37,607 nucleotides of DNA from Bacteroidota bacterium (lineage in GTDB: Bacteria; Bacteroidota; Bacteroidia; UKL13-3): positions 1 to 37,607 of the forward strand of contig RGVD01000001.1 of the NCBI GenBank assembly GCA_010027395.1, given 5' to 3'. This document shows positions 1 to 8,105 of this stretch, one piece after another. The notes beneath the pieces were generated by a model. The model was not told the DNA's origin. It saw nothing but the letters and a program-made list of their open reading frames with translations, and searched no databases. The position numbers and the translations under genes were made by a program. Every line of letters starts with the position of its first letter. Position 1 is the stretch's first letter.

Positions 1-33
1 ATCGTTAAATTGAAATACTTCTACTTTTATCAT
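1..33 (-). CDS. Start of a leftward gene, possibly MBL-fold metallo-hydrolase (partial)
   Basis: An ATG on the minus strand at 31-33 opens a frame that runs off the left edge and encodes MIKVEVFQFND. This resembles the first beta strand of short Bacteroidota metallo-beta-lactamase-fold hydrolases (glyoxalase II-like), which start with a similar V-x-x-F-x-F-N run followed by an N-T-Y motif. Only 11 residues are visible, so the family is a guess. A -7-like TAATTTTG lies 8 nt upstream of the ATG on the same strand (42-49), which suits a promoter with a very short leader. It would be divergent from the gene at 295. Confidence 0.35.
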   Translation of the reverse strand, partial: MIKVEVFQFND

Positions 34-294
34 CTGGGCCTCAAAATTAGCTAAATCATTATTTATATCTTGGATTTTTTGTGATGAATTATGATAGCAT
101 TAAATATTGTCTTGAATTAATTCCAAGCGGCACAAAAACATAATGTAAGGGCGAATCAACACTCTCCCTGATTATGCACAAGAAGTAAGCAAATTGTAAA
201 AAATAACCCTTTGACTCTAAGAATGGGTGGGTATTATTAGTTTTTTAAAATTTCGCTTTCCAATATCAATCCTAAAAGCAATATTTGAGCGGAT

Positions 295-3200
295 TTGAAT
301 TTTAAACCTACATATATCATCAAACATTTTTTTATAGCCCTTTTGTTGCTTCCCTTGCAGCAAGTTTTTGCACAGGGTATTAATACTACATTTGGTCAAA
401 ACCGCGTTCAATATGGCGAGTTTGAATGGAGTTATGTACGAAGCGAAAATTTTGATTCATACTTTTATAAAGGAGGCCGTGAATTGGCCACTTTTGCAGC
501 CAAGTATGCCGAAGAAAACTTGAATGCTTTAGAAACGGTTTTAGACCACCGCCTGAGCGGTCGAATAGAAATCATTTTTTACAATACTCTGGGTGATTTT
601 AAACAAAGCAATTTTGGCCTTGAAGAGATTGCCCAAAACACGGGTGGTTACACCCAAGTGGTAAACAACAAAGTGTATATTTATTTCAATGGCGATCATG
701 GCGATTTTGTAAGGCAATTGAAAGATGGGATGTCTCTGGTTTTGCTTAACGAATTGTTGTATGGTGGTTCATTTCAAGAGCGCGTGCAAAGTGCTACTTT
801 ACTAAACTTGCCGCAATGGTATTTACGTGGTTTGACAAGTTATATTTCAAAACCATGGGATGCTGATATGGATAACCGCATGAAGGATGGTTTACTTTCA
901 AAAAAATTAATGAAGTTTAACCGATTAAACAACAAAGATGAGGTGTTTGCGGGTCATAGTATTTGGAAGTTTTTGGTTGATAAATATGGCATGGAAGTGA
1001 TTCCTAATATGGTGTACATAACACGTATTACGCGCAACTATGAAAATGCTTTCATTTATGTAACAGGTTTGAAATTTAAAGACCTTCAAAAAGAATGGCT
1101 TGACTATTATAAAACTCTTTATCTAAAAGAAGAAACTGGTCGCAGTTTACCCTTTGCTGAACTGAAAATAAAACGCAAGCAAGCCCAATACATTCAACCA
1201 GAAATGAAAGTGAGCAGCAAAGGAAATTACCTAGCCTTTACCACCAACAAAAATGGCAAATACAAAGTATGGTTGTTTGATACCAAAACAGGTAAATCAA
1301 AGAAAATATTTAAAGGTGGAATTAAATATAACCAATTAGAAGTGGACCATTCTTTTCCTCTTGTAACTTGGCAGCAGGGTGGCGATAAGTTGGGCATTAT
1401 TTATGAAAAAAGAGGTTACGTTTATTTGAAATTAAGCGACCTTGTTACCAAAGAAAAAACAGTTATTCAGTTTCAGAAATTTGAAAAAATAACGGGTATA
1501 GATTTTAGTGACAATGGCAGAACCATAGTGTTGTCGGCTATTCGTAAAGGTCAGAGCGATTTGTATACATTTGATATTCCTAGCAGGCGCGAAAGACAAC
1601 TTACGAATGATTTTTATGATGACATAAACCCACGTTTTGTTGACTACTCAAGCAAGGTGGTTTTTAGTTCAAATAGAAATACGGATTCTTTGGCACAACC
1701 CGTTATTCCTAAGATATACGAGACCAATAATTTTGATATCTATCAATATGATTTAGAGAGCAAAAATGGTATGCTAAAACGTATTACCCGCACGCCCAAT
1801 ATCAACGAAACACAGCCTATTGATTTCAATAGAAATTACATGGCCTACCTAAGTGATTACAATGGTATAAAGAACCGCTATGCTGCTAGGGTGGAAGAGG
1901 AGTTTGATTACAATGAAATTCAAATAAAATACTTCGATTCAACTTATAAAAATACGGATACCTTGTATTATTTTGAGGAGAACATTCCGCAAAAAGGTAA
2001 AGAATTTGACTACAATGGAAAGCATGTTGTATTAGATACAACCGTTGAAAAGATTGATACCATTCTTCACACAAAAGACATCGTGTATACTTATCCGCTT
2101 ACCAATTTTACCCGTAATATTCTTGCTCATGATGTATCGGTGCAAGCCAAAATGGTATATGATTTAATGCTCGTAAACAATAAGTATTATATCAAAATGA
2201 CCCCACTAAGTAAGTCGGTAGAAGAGGATAGCAAATCGATAGAAACCTATCCAAACATGTTCAGGTTGAAGAGTGGATATGCCACCACACAATTTGAAGC
2301 GGGGCGCAAAGAATATAGGCGATTACCAGGATTTGCCCAACCTGTTCAAGAGGTAAAAGAAGAAACCGAAACCCTGATTACAAAAAACCTGCTTATATGG
2401 TTTTGCCAAAGTTTGGTTCATCTCTTAAAAATGGGGCTAATAAAAACAATATAAAACTTACTTCTCCTCGTTTTTATGATGTTACTTTTTTTGCTGATCA
2501 ATTGGTAACACAAATTGATAACTCCATCATCAACACCTATTATCAACCTATATCATCGGCAGGGGCTCAGTTGTTTAATCCTGGCTTAAATGGAATGTTT
2601 AAGTTAGGCATGGTTGATTTGTTTGAAGACTATCGTTTTGTAGGCGGGCTAAGATTAAGCTTTGATTTGAGCGGATTGGATTATTTTTTGTCTTTTGAAA
2701 CCTTAAAAAAACGCCTTGACCATAAATTCCAATTCTTCCGTCAATCTAGGGCAGGAACAAGTCCTGAAGGATATAGCGCAAGGAGTTTATCACATGAAGT
2801 AAGGTATATAGCCAAATACCCAATTAGTCAAACAAGCAGTTTTAGGTTAAATATTTTTGGTAGGCAGGACCGCGATGTATATAGAGCTAATAACCAAGCA
2901 TCGCTTGAAGCCCCTGATAGAATAACCAATTGGGCAGGTTTTAAATTAGAATATATTTTCGACAATTCAGTTCCTAAAGGCTTGAATCTATGGAATGGCA
3001 CCAAGTTTAAAGTGTTTTATGAAAAGTATGTAAGTGTTGAAAACAGTGATGTGCAAATGAATGTGCTTGGTTTTGATTTAAGACACTATGAGAAAATTCA
3101 CCGTCAGATTATTTGGGCAACAAGGGTGAGTGCTAATACTTCATTTGGGCCTGCAAAAGTGGTTTATTACCTTGGTGGTGTTGAGAATTGGATTACACCT

Positions 3201-3662
3201 CGTTTTAATAATGACATTTCTACCTCAGGGGATCAAAACTATATTTTCCAAGCCTTGGCTTGCAACCTCAGAGGCTTTGAGCAAAACATTCGCAATGGAA
3301 ACACTTTTGCTGTTATCAATACAGAGATACGTTTCCCAGTATTTCAATATGCTTTCAATCGCCCTTTGAGAAGTGAGTTTTTGCATAATTTCCAAGTGGT
3401 GCCTTTCTTTGATATTGGCTCAGCTTGGGTGGGGGATAATCCGTATAGCGAAGATAATACTTTCAACCAAAAGATTATAGATATTAAACCTATTAGAGCC
3501 AAAGTAATAAATGTGCGTGACCCAATCGTAGCGGGCTTTGGCGGTGGTTTAAGAACCAAATTATTAGGATATTTTGTAAGGTTTGATGTGGCTTGGGGCA
3601 TACAGGATGCCGAAGTGACCAATAAGCCTGTGTACTATGTTAGCTTGACTCAGGATTTTTAA
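295..3662 (+). CDS. Outer-membrane protein: MA-like domain, TolB-like propeller, BamA-like barrel; frame-disrupted
   Basis: Two adjoining frames (295-2454 and 2397-3662) encode successive parts of one familiar Bacteroidota surface protein of about 1120 residues. Residues 1-27 are a signal peptide ending in VFAQ. Residues of about 30-280 are gluzincin/peptidase-MA-like, but the expected HExxH position reads LNELLYG, so it is probably catalytically dead. Residues of about 290-500 contain WD40/TolB-like repeats (for example YTFDIPSRRERQLTND). The second frame is a surface-antigen/BamA-like beta barrel with FRHYEKIHR, RGFEQNIRNGN and a terminal QDF. The frame changes -1 at an A-run (2382-2387), exactly at an A AAA AAC heptamer; restoring the frame gives the join TKKPAYM. 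The start is TTG at 295: an in-frame stop lies at 286 and no ATG is near. Its role is unknown; probably envelope assembly or surface binding. Confidence 0.8.
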
Positions 3663-3721
3663 TGTTAAGAAAAGAACTCATTAACACTTTTTCATATCGA
3701 AAAAATTCAAGCAGATTTTAT

Positions 3722-3957
3722 GAAGGTTGGACGCAAAATCCTTCCCATCGCGAAGCCCGATTTTCGTAGTGCTGTGCAAAAAGATTTCAGGCTTGGGTTT
3801 GCGTAGCCTTTTAGGTTTTGCTATGTGAAGTGGGATAAGCCATGAGGCAAAATATAAACAGCGGCAAGGAGAAATCTTTTTGAGGATAGGTAAAGTGTTA
3901 GCAGGCACCTTGAAAATCGAAACTCTTTTGGCTACCTTTTGGAGTTATCAAAAGGTA
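3722..3957. other. Gene-free stretch (3663-4064) with nested inverted repeats; candidate structured RNA or repeat element
   Basis: This interval between convergent genes has no credible gene but many complementary segments. GAAGG 3722-3726 pairs with CCTTC 3740-3744. CGATTTTC 3758-3765 pairs with GAAAATCG 3912-3919. AAAAAGATTTC 3778-3788 pairs with GAAATCTTTTT 3871-3881 (11 perfect pairs). Inside that stem are AGGCT/AGCCT (3789-3793/3805-3809) and TTTTGC/GCAAAA (3816-3821/3847-3852). A separate hairpin, TACCTTTTG/CAAAAGGTA, lies at 3933-3941/3949-3957. The middle is visibly richer in GC than its surroundings. Together they suggest a multibranched fold with an unpaired stretch at 3853-3870. 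The strand is undecided. It could be an ncRNA, a dispersed palindromic repeat or a degraded mobile element. It matches no RNase P, tmRNA, SRP or 6S signature that I can recognise. Confidence 0.5.
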
Positions 3958-4022
3958 TGAAGAAAAACAATTAGATAGATGATTGTTTGAAAAGACAAAT
4001 TCTGTAGCTTTCATTTTTATTG

Positions 4023-4044
4023 ATACTTAGGCTGCGCTCAGTAT
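4023..4044. repeat. Short imperfect palindrome near tdk 3' end, possible terminator
   Basis: ATACT at 4024-4028 pairs with AGTAT at 4039-4043 around a GC-rich centre, about 20 nt beyond the tdk stop on its strand. On the minus strand the hairpin is followed by an A/T-rich run, so it may end tdk transcription. The core (CTGCGCTCAGT) resembles a short hairpin seen often between genes in Bacteroidota; that comparison is from memory. Confidence 0.4.
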
Positions 4045-4064
4045 AAATTCCAACGAAATAAAAA

Positions 4065-4643
4065 TTAACCCTTCATCCCTTCAACAAAACAATGGCGGCA
4101 GCGGGCTTCATAAGTATCTTTTTCGCCAAGCATCACCAAGGCATCGTTACTGGTTTTGCGGAACGAGTGAGTGGCTAAATCACCACAAACCATGCAAATA
4201 GCATGTACTTTGGTAACATACTCGGCAATGGCCATCAATTTAGGCATGGGTCCAAAAGGTTTTCCTAAATAATCCATATCAAGACCAGCAACCACTACCC
4301 TTACGCCTTGTTCGGCAAGCTTTTCGCAAACATATACCAGCTCATCATCAAAAAACTGAGCTTCGTCAACACCAATTACATCTGCCTCATTTGCCATTAG
4401 AAGAATATTCAGAGATGCAGACACAGGAGTAGAAGAAATGGAGTTTGAATTGTGCGAAACCACATCATTTTCGTCATAGCGTGTATCCAAAGCAGGTTTA
4501 AAAATTTCTACTTTTTGGTTGGCAATTTTTGCCCTATTAAGCCTACGAATCAACTCCTCGGTTTTACCCGAAAACATAGAGCCACAAATAACTTCTATCC
4601 AGCCTTTCTTATATGAGGTATTTCTATGTGGTTCTAAAAACAT
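4065..4643 (-). CDS. tdk: Thymidine kinase (type II)
   Basis: This enzyme phosphorylates thymidine to dTMP with ATP in the cytoplasmic pyrimidine salvage pathway. The protein is 192 residues from the chosen start. It has a Walker A loop GSMFSGKT at 21-28, the DEAQF motif at 93-97 holding the catalytic glutamate (E94), a lasso-loop region, and a structural zinc site made by C150-x2-C153 and C182-x2-C185, so it is a zinc-binding type II kinase. I chose ATG 4643 (MFLEP) over ATG 4652 because family members begin this way. It is divergent from the gene at 4860. A good promoter lies at 4729-4758; a second -7-like TATTTTTG lies only 6 nt before the start (4650-4657). Confidence 0.95.
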   Translation of the reverse strand: MFLEPHRNTSYKKGWIEVICGSMFSGKTEELIRRLNRAKIANQKVEIFKPALDTRYDENDVVSHNSNSISSTPVSASLNILLMANEADVIGVDEAQFFDDELVYVCEKLAEQGVRVVVAGLDMDYLGKPFGPMPKLMAIAEYVTKVHAICMVCGDLATHSFRKTSNDALVMLGEKDTYEARCRHCFVEGMKG

Positions 4644-4728
4644 TTGTAGCAAAAATAACTTTTTGCCTTAGATGTAAAAATCTCGGAAGGCATTTGTTGC
4701 TTGTTTTGAGTTGGGGATAGGCTTAGGG

Positions 4729-4758
4729 CAAAAATATATATGCCATTATTAATTCAAA
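4729..4758 (-). promoter_or_regulatory. tdk promoter (Bacteroidota type)
   Basis: On the minus strand there is a -33 TTTG (CAAA at 4755-4758), an 18-nt spacer and a -7 TATTTTTG (4729-4736). This fits the phylum consensus TTTG-N19-TAnnTTTG closely and would give a leader of about 80 nt for tdk. Confidence 0.55.
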
Positions 4759-4859
4759 AATGCGCCTCTTGTCCCTAAGCTTAGTATTCTTTGCACACTT
4801 AATAACACATGTTTATTTTTATTACTTCCAAATCCCATATAAAAAGTAATTTTTGCCAT

Positions 4860-5765
4860 ATGAATTCATTGCAACTGATAACTAAAATTAAGAGCCGCTT
4901 GGCAGAGATGACCGAATTGAGTGATGTCATATTAACTCATAACAATAATCTACTAGCTATTGAGAAAGAAGTTTTAAAGAAAAATTGTGCAGAATTGTAT
5001 GATTTACTGCTTAGGCTAAAAACCAATGAAGAGCAAATAGTTGAAAATGTTGTGCCCAAAATGGAGGCTTCAAAGCCTGAAGAACCTATTGTGAAAAGCA
5101 TTCCAGCCCCAGAAGTGGTAAAGGAAATACCTAAATTGGAAGAGATTGTTGTTGAAGAATTGCCTTTATTTAACACCATCATTGAAACAGCGGGAGAGGA
5201 AATTACATTGAACAGTATTGCTGAAATTGTAGTGGATGAGGAAGTGATAGAAGAACCTGAAATTATTCAGGTAGTTGAAGAGCCGATAGCTGTTATACAA
5301 ACACCTGTAGTTGAAAATAAAATTGAAACACATAAGCCTGCTGATTGGAAACCAGAATTGAGAATTGTTAGAACTGTGATGCCCGAAATACCCAAGGAAG
5401 AACCAAAATCTGAACCTTTATTAAGTATTGAAAAAGTGGTGATACCTGAGAAAACTGAGGAAGAACTTAGCTTTAATGATCGTATAGCCAAAAACATTGA
5501 GAGGTATCAGATTTCAGATAAACCCGTTGAGCCTAAAATTGATAACTTAAAAACGGCTATCTCATTGAATAAGAAAATTGCTTTTGTGAATGAACTATTC
5601 AAAGAAAATGTGGTGGATTATGCCAAAAACATTGATAGAATAAACAATGCCACCGATATCAATGAGGCTATGGGGTATTTTGCCGAGTTAAAAGCACAGT
5701 ATAGCTGGCAAGCTACAAACGAGCTAGTGGTTGAGTTGGAAAAACTTATACAACGCAGGTTTTAG
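4860..5765 (+). CDS. Acidic Bacteroidota protein of unknown function with conserved C-terminal helical region
   Basis: 301 residues from ATG 4860 (MNSLQLITKIK). An upstream ATG at 4809 is in frame but adds a non-conserved 17-residue stretch. Residues 1-60 look like an amphipathic helical or coiled-coil region. The middle (about 65-220) is low complexity, rich in Glu, Val, Pro and Ile with many E-E-P/V-V-E repeats, and probably disordered. The last 70 residues (LNKKIAFVNELFKEN to the terminal RRF) are the only part resembling a folded domain, and similar C-termini occur in hypothetical proteins across Bacteroidota. There is no signal peptide or membrane segment, so it is probably cytoplasmic. 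Function not known to me. A -7-like TAATTTTTG lies just 4 nt before the ATG. Confidence 0.75.
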   Translation: MNSLQLITKIKSRLAEMTELSDVILTHNNNLLAIEKEVLKKNCAELYDLLLRLKTNEEQIVENVVPKMEASKPEEPIVKSIPAPEVVKEIPKLEEIVVEELPLFNTIIETAGEEITLNSIAEIVVDEEVIEEPEIIQVVEEPIAVIQTPVVENKIETHKPADWKPELRIVRTVMPEIPKEEPKSEPLLSIEKVVIPEKTEEELSFNDRIAKNIERYQISDKPVEPKIDNLKTAISLNKKIAFVNELFKENVVDYAKNIDRINNATDINEAMGYFAELKAQYSWQATNELVVELEKLIQRRF

Positions 5766-5851
5766 TGACTTTTTTGCTTATAAAATCATGCTTTATTTAT
5801 AAGCAATTAAAACTTTAGACGTATTTTCGCTCCGCCTTATTTATTCAAATT

Positions 5852-7870
5852 ATGCTTAATTACAATCGTAAAAACTATAGTGACGAGATACTTGTAGATC
5901 TATATAAAGCCATTATTAAACCGCGCCTTATCGAAGAAAAAATGCTTATTTTACTTCGCCAAGGAAAAGTGAGCAAATGGTTTAGTGGTATTGGTCAAGA
6001 AGCTATTAGCCTAGGTTGTGTAAAGGCTTTGCACGATGATGAGTATGTGCTTCCATTGCATCGTAATTTGGGGGTTTTTACTGGAAGAAACATTCCTTTT
6101 GCTAAGTTATTTAGCCAATGGCAAGGTAAGAAAGATGGTTTTTCAAAAGGCCGTGAGCGCTCATTCCATTTTGGTACCAACGAGTATCACATTGTAGGTA
6201 TGATATCGCATTTAGGTGCTATGTTGGGGGTGGCTGATGGAATTGCCTTAGCTCATAAAATCAGAAAAGAAAAAAAAATAAGTGTGGTTTTTAGTGGTGA
6301 TGGTGGCGCAAGTGAAGGTGATTTCCACGAAGCCATTAATACCGCTGCCGTATGGCAATTGCCTGTTATCTTTCTAATTGAAAACAATGGCTATGGATTA
6401 TCTACACCAACCAATGAGCAATTTCGTTTCAAAAGTTTTATAGATAAAGGCGTTGGTTATGGTATCGAAGCCTATCGCATTGATGGCAACAATATTTTAG
6501 AAACCTATGATGTGATAAAAAACTTGGCAGAATCGATGCGTAACAATCCTAGACCTGTATTGTTGGAATGTATGACATTCCGTATGCGTGGACATGAGGA
6601 GGCATCAGGGGTTAAATATGTGCCGCAAGAACTATTTGAAATTTGGGGCAAAAAAGATCCGGTAGTCAATTACGAAAAATACCTATTAGAAAATAATATT
6701 ATCACTCAGGAACTAATTTCGAGTATCAAATCTGAGATTAGATCAGAAATAGATGCTGGGGTAATTTCGGTTGAAAATGAACCTGAAATCACTCCAGTGA
6801 CAGCTGAAGAAATGAATGATGTTTTCAAAGCCATGCCCTCTGTTTCTTCCAGCCATTTTGAAAATTTGCAGCATGTCATCGTTAAGCCTGAGTCTTCTCA
6901 AAAAACCAATAAACGCCTAGTGGATGCCATTAGCGATGGTTTGAAATTATCGATGCGCAAACATGATAACTTGGTATTAATGGGTCAAGACATTGCTGAA
7001 TATGGTGGAGTGTTTAAAATTACGCAAGGTTTTGTTGAAGAATTTGGCAAAGCTAGGGTAAGAAATACCCCTCTTTGCGAAAGCGCCATTTTAGGTGCTG
7101 GATATGGCTTGTCTATCAAAGGCATGAAGGCCATGGTAGAGATGCAGTTTGCCGATTTTGTGAGTGTTGGTTTCAATCAAATTGTAAATAACCTAGCTAA
7201 AAGCTATTACCGTTGGGGACAAAATGCTGATGTGGTGGTGAGAATGCCAACAGGAGCAGGCATGGGCGCAGGTCCTTTCCATTCGCAAAGCAACGAGGCT
7301 TGGTTTTTTCATGTGCCAGGTTTGAAAATTGTATATCCTTCTACCCCTGGAGATGCGAAAGGATTATTATCTGCGAGTATTTCAGATCCAAACCCAGTAT
7401 TGTTTTTTGAGCACAAAAATTTATACAGAAACACTGAAATTGAAGAAGCTGTTTTTGATGATTATTATGAATTAGAAATTGGCCCTGCTCGCAAGGTGCA
7501 AGAAGGAGAGGAGATATCTATCATTACTTATGGTGCGGGTGTTCATTGGGCAAGTAAATATGCTAAAGAACAAAACATTGATGCTGATATCGTTGATTTG
7601 AGAACCTTGATGCCTTGGGATAAAAATGCAGTAGAGCAAAGTGTTAAGAAAACTGGTAAAGTCATAGTTTTGCATGAAGATACCCTAACAGGTGGAATAG
7701 GTGCAGAGATTGCTGCTCATATTGCACAACATTGCTTCAAGTTCTTGGATGCACCTGTGGTGAGGGTTGCCTCTCTTGATACACCTGTGCCTTTCAATAC
7801 AGATTTGGAGCAAAATTTCTTGCCTAAAGAAAGGTTGAAAGCCGCTATTGACGAATTGTTGAATTACTAG
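5852..7870 (+). CDS. Fused alpha/beta E1 subunit of a 2-oxoacid dehydrogenase complex
   Basis: A 672-residue fusion of thiamine-diphosphate-dependent E1 alpha (about 1-310) and E1 beta (about 345-672). The alpha half has the TPP-binding stretch GDGGASEGDFHEA followed by ENNGYGLSTPT, and RMRGHEEASG near its end. The beta half has GQDIAEYGGVFK, the RNTPLCESAI motif, PTGAGMGAGPFHSQS and HEDTLTGGIGAEI. It decarboxylates a 2-oxoacid and passes the acyl group to lipoyl E2. Such Bacteroidota fusions are annotated as pyruvate or branched-chain (2-oxoisovalerate) dehydrogenase; the sequence alone does not settle the substrate. No E2 or E3 gene is nearby. It appears complete. TATTTTCG at 5822-5829 is a plausible -7 element. 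Confidence 0.93.
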   Translation: MLNYNRKNYSDEILVDLYKAIIKPRLIEEKMLILLRQGKVSKWFSGIGQEAISLGCVKALHDDEYVLPLHRNLGVFTGRNIPFAKLFSQWQGKKDGFSKGRERSFHFGTNEYHIVGMISHLGAMLGVADGIALAHKIRKEKKISVVFSGDGGASEGDFHEAINTAAVWQLPVIFLIENNGYGLSTPTNEQFRFKSFIDKGVGYGIEAYRIDGNNILETYDVIKNLAESMRNNPRPVLLECMTFRMRGHEEASGVKYVPQELFEIWGKKDPVVNYEKYLLENNIITQELISSIKSEIRSEIDAGVISVENEPEITPVTAEEMNDVFKAMPSVSSSHFENLQHVIVKPESSQKTNKRLVDAISDGLKLSMRKHDNLVLMGQDIAEYGGVFKITQGFVEEFGKARVRNTPLCESAILGAGYGLSIKGMKAMVEMQFADFVSVGFNQIVNNLAKSYYRWGQNADVVVRMPTGAGMGAGPFHSQSNEAWFFHVPGLKIVYPSTPGDAKGLLSASISDPNPVLFFEHKNLYRNTEIEEAVFDDYYELEIGPARKVQEGEEISIITYGAGVHWASKYAKEQNIDADIVDLRTLMPWDKNAVEQSVKKTGKVIVLHEDTLTGGIGAEIAAHIAQHCFKFLDAPVVRVASLDTPVPFNTDLEQNFLPKERLKAAIDELLNY

Positions 7871-8067
7871 TTAATAGCTGATTCTAATATAGCTTTTATA
7901 CTTTCGCTTGTATAAGGTTTGGCTGATATGCTAAATTGGAAAGGTATCCTATGTGCTGTGCGAAATCATCCTGACTGATTGATCCAACAAAAACTAATTT
8001 ACATCTATTACGAATAATTACTAAAATTACTAAGGTATTGGAAAAGTTTATTCTGTTTCGAATGCAT
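7867..8067 (-). pseudogene. Remnant of a response-regulator receiver domain
   Basis: Minus-strand translation shows KLVFVGSISQDDF, then, after a frame change near 7960, IPFQFSISAKPYTSES and KAILESAIN followed by a stop at 7867-7869. This is the order of receiver-domain strand beta 4, strand beta 5 with its conserved Lys-Pro, and helix alpha 5. The N-terminal half with the acidic pocket and phospho-Asp is absent, and no start codon serves the reading. The stop overlaps the stop of the convergent dehydrogenase gene. The fragment lies just past the rpoD terminator. It is either a decayed gene or a gene with sequence missing from the assembly. Confidence 0.45.
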
Positions 8068-8098
8068 AAAAAAAGCCGTTTCAATCGAAACGGCTTTT
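8068..8098 (-). terminator. Rho-independent terminator of rpoD
   Basis: A perfect 12-bp stem (8071-8082 with 8087-8098) has a 4-nt loop. A run of A on the plus strand (8068-8074) becomes the U-tract on the rpoD strand. It begins 8 nt after the rpoD stop. Confidence 0.9.
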
Positions 8099-8105
8099 GA
8101 GTTTA

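Noticed and set aside
3681..3908. 75-codon open frame on the minus strand in the gene-free interval
   Set aside because: It coincides with the inverted-repeat element, contains no recognisable domain or signal peptide, and its openness may be a by-product of the repeats.
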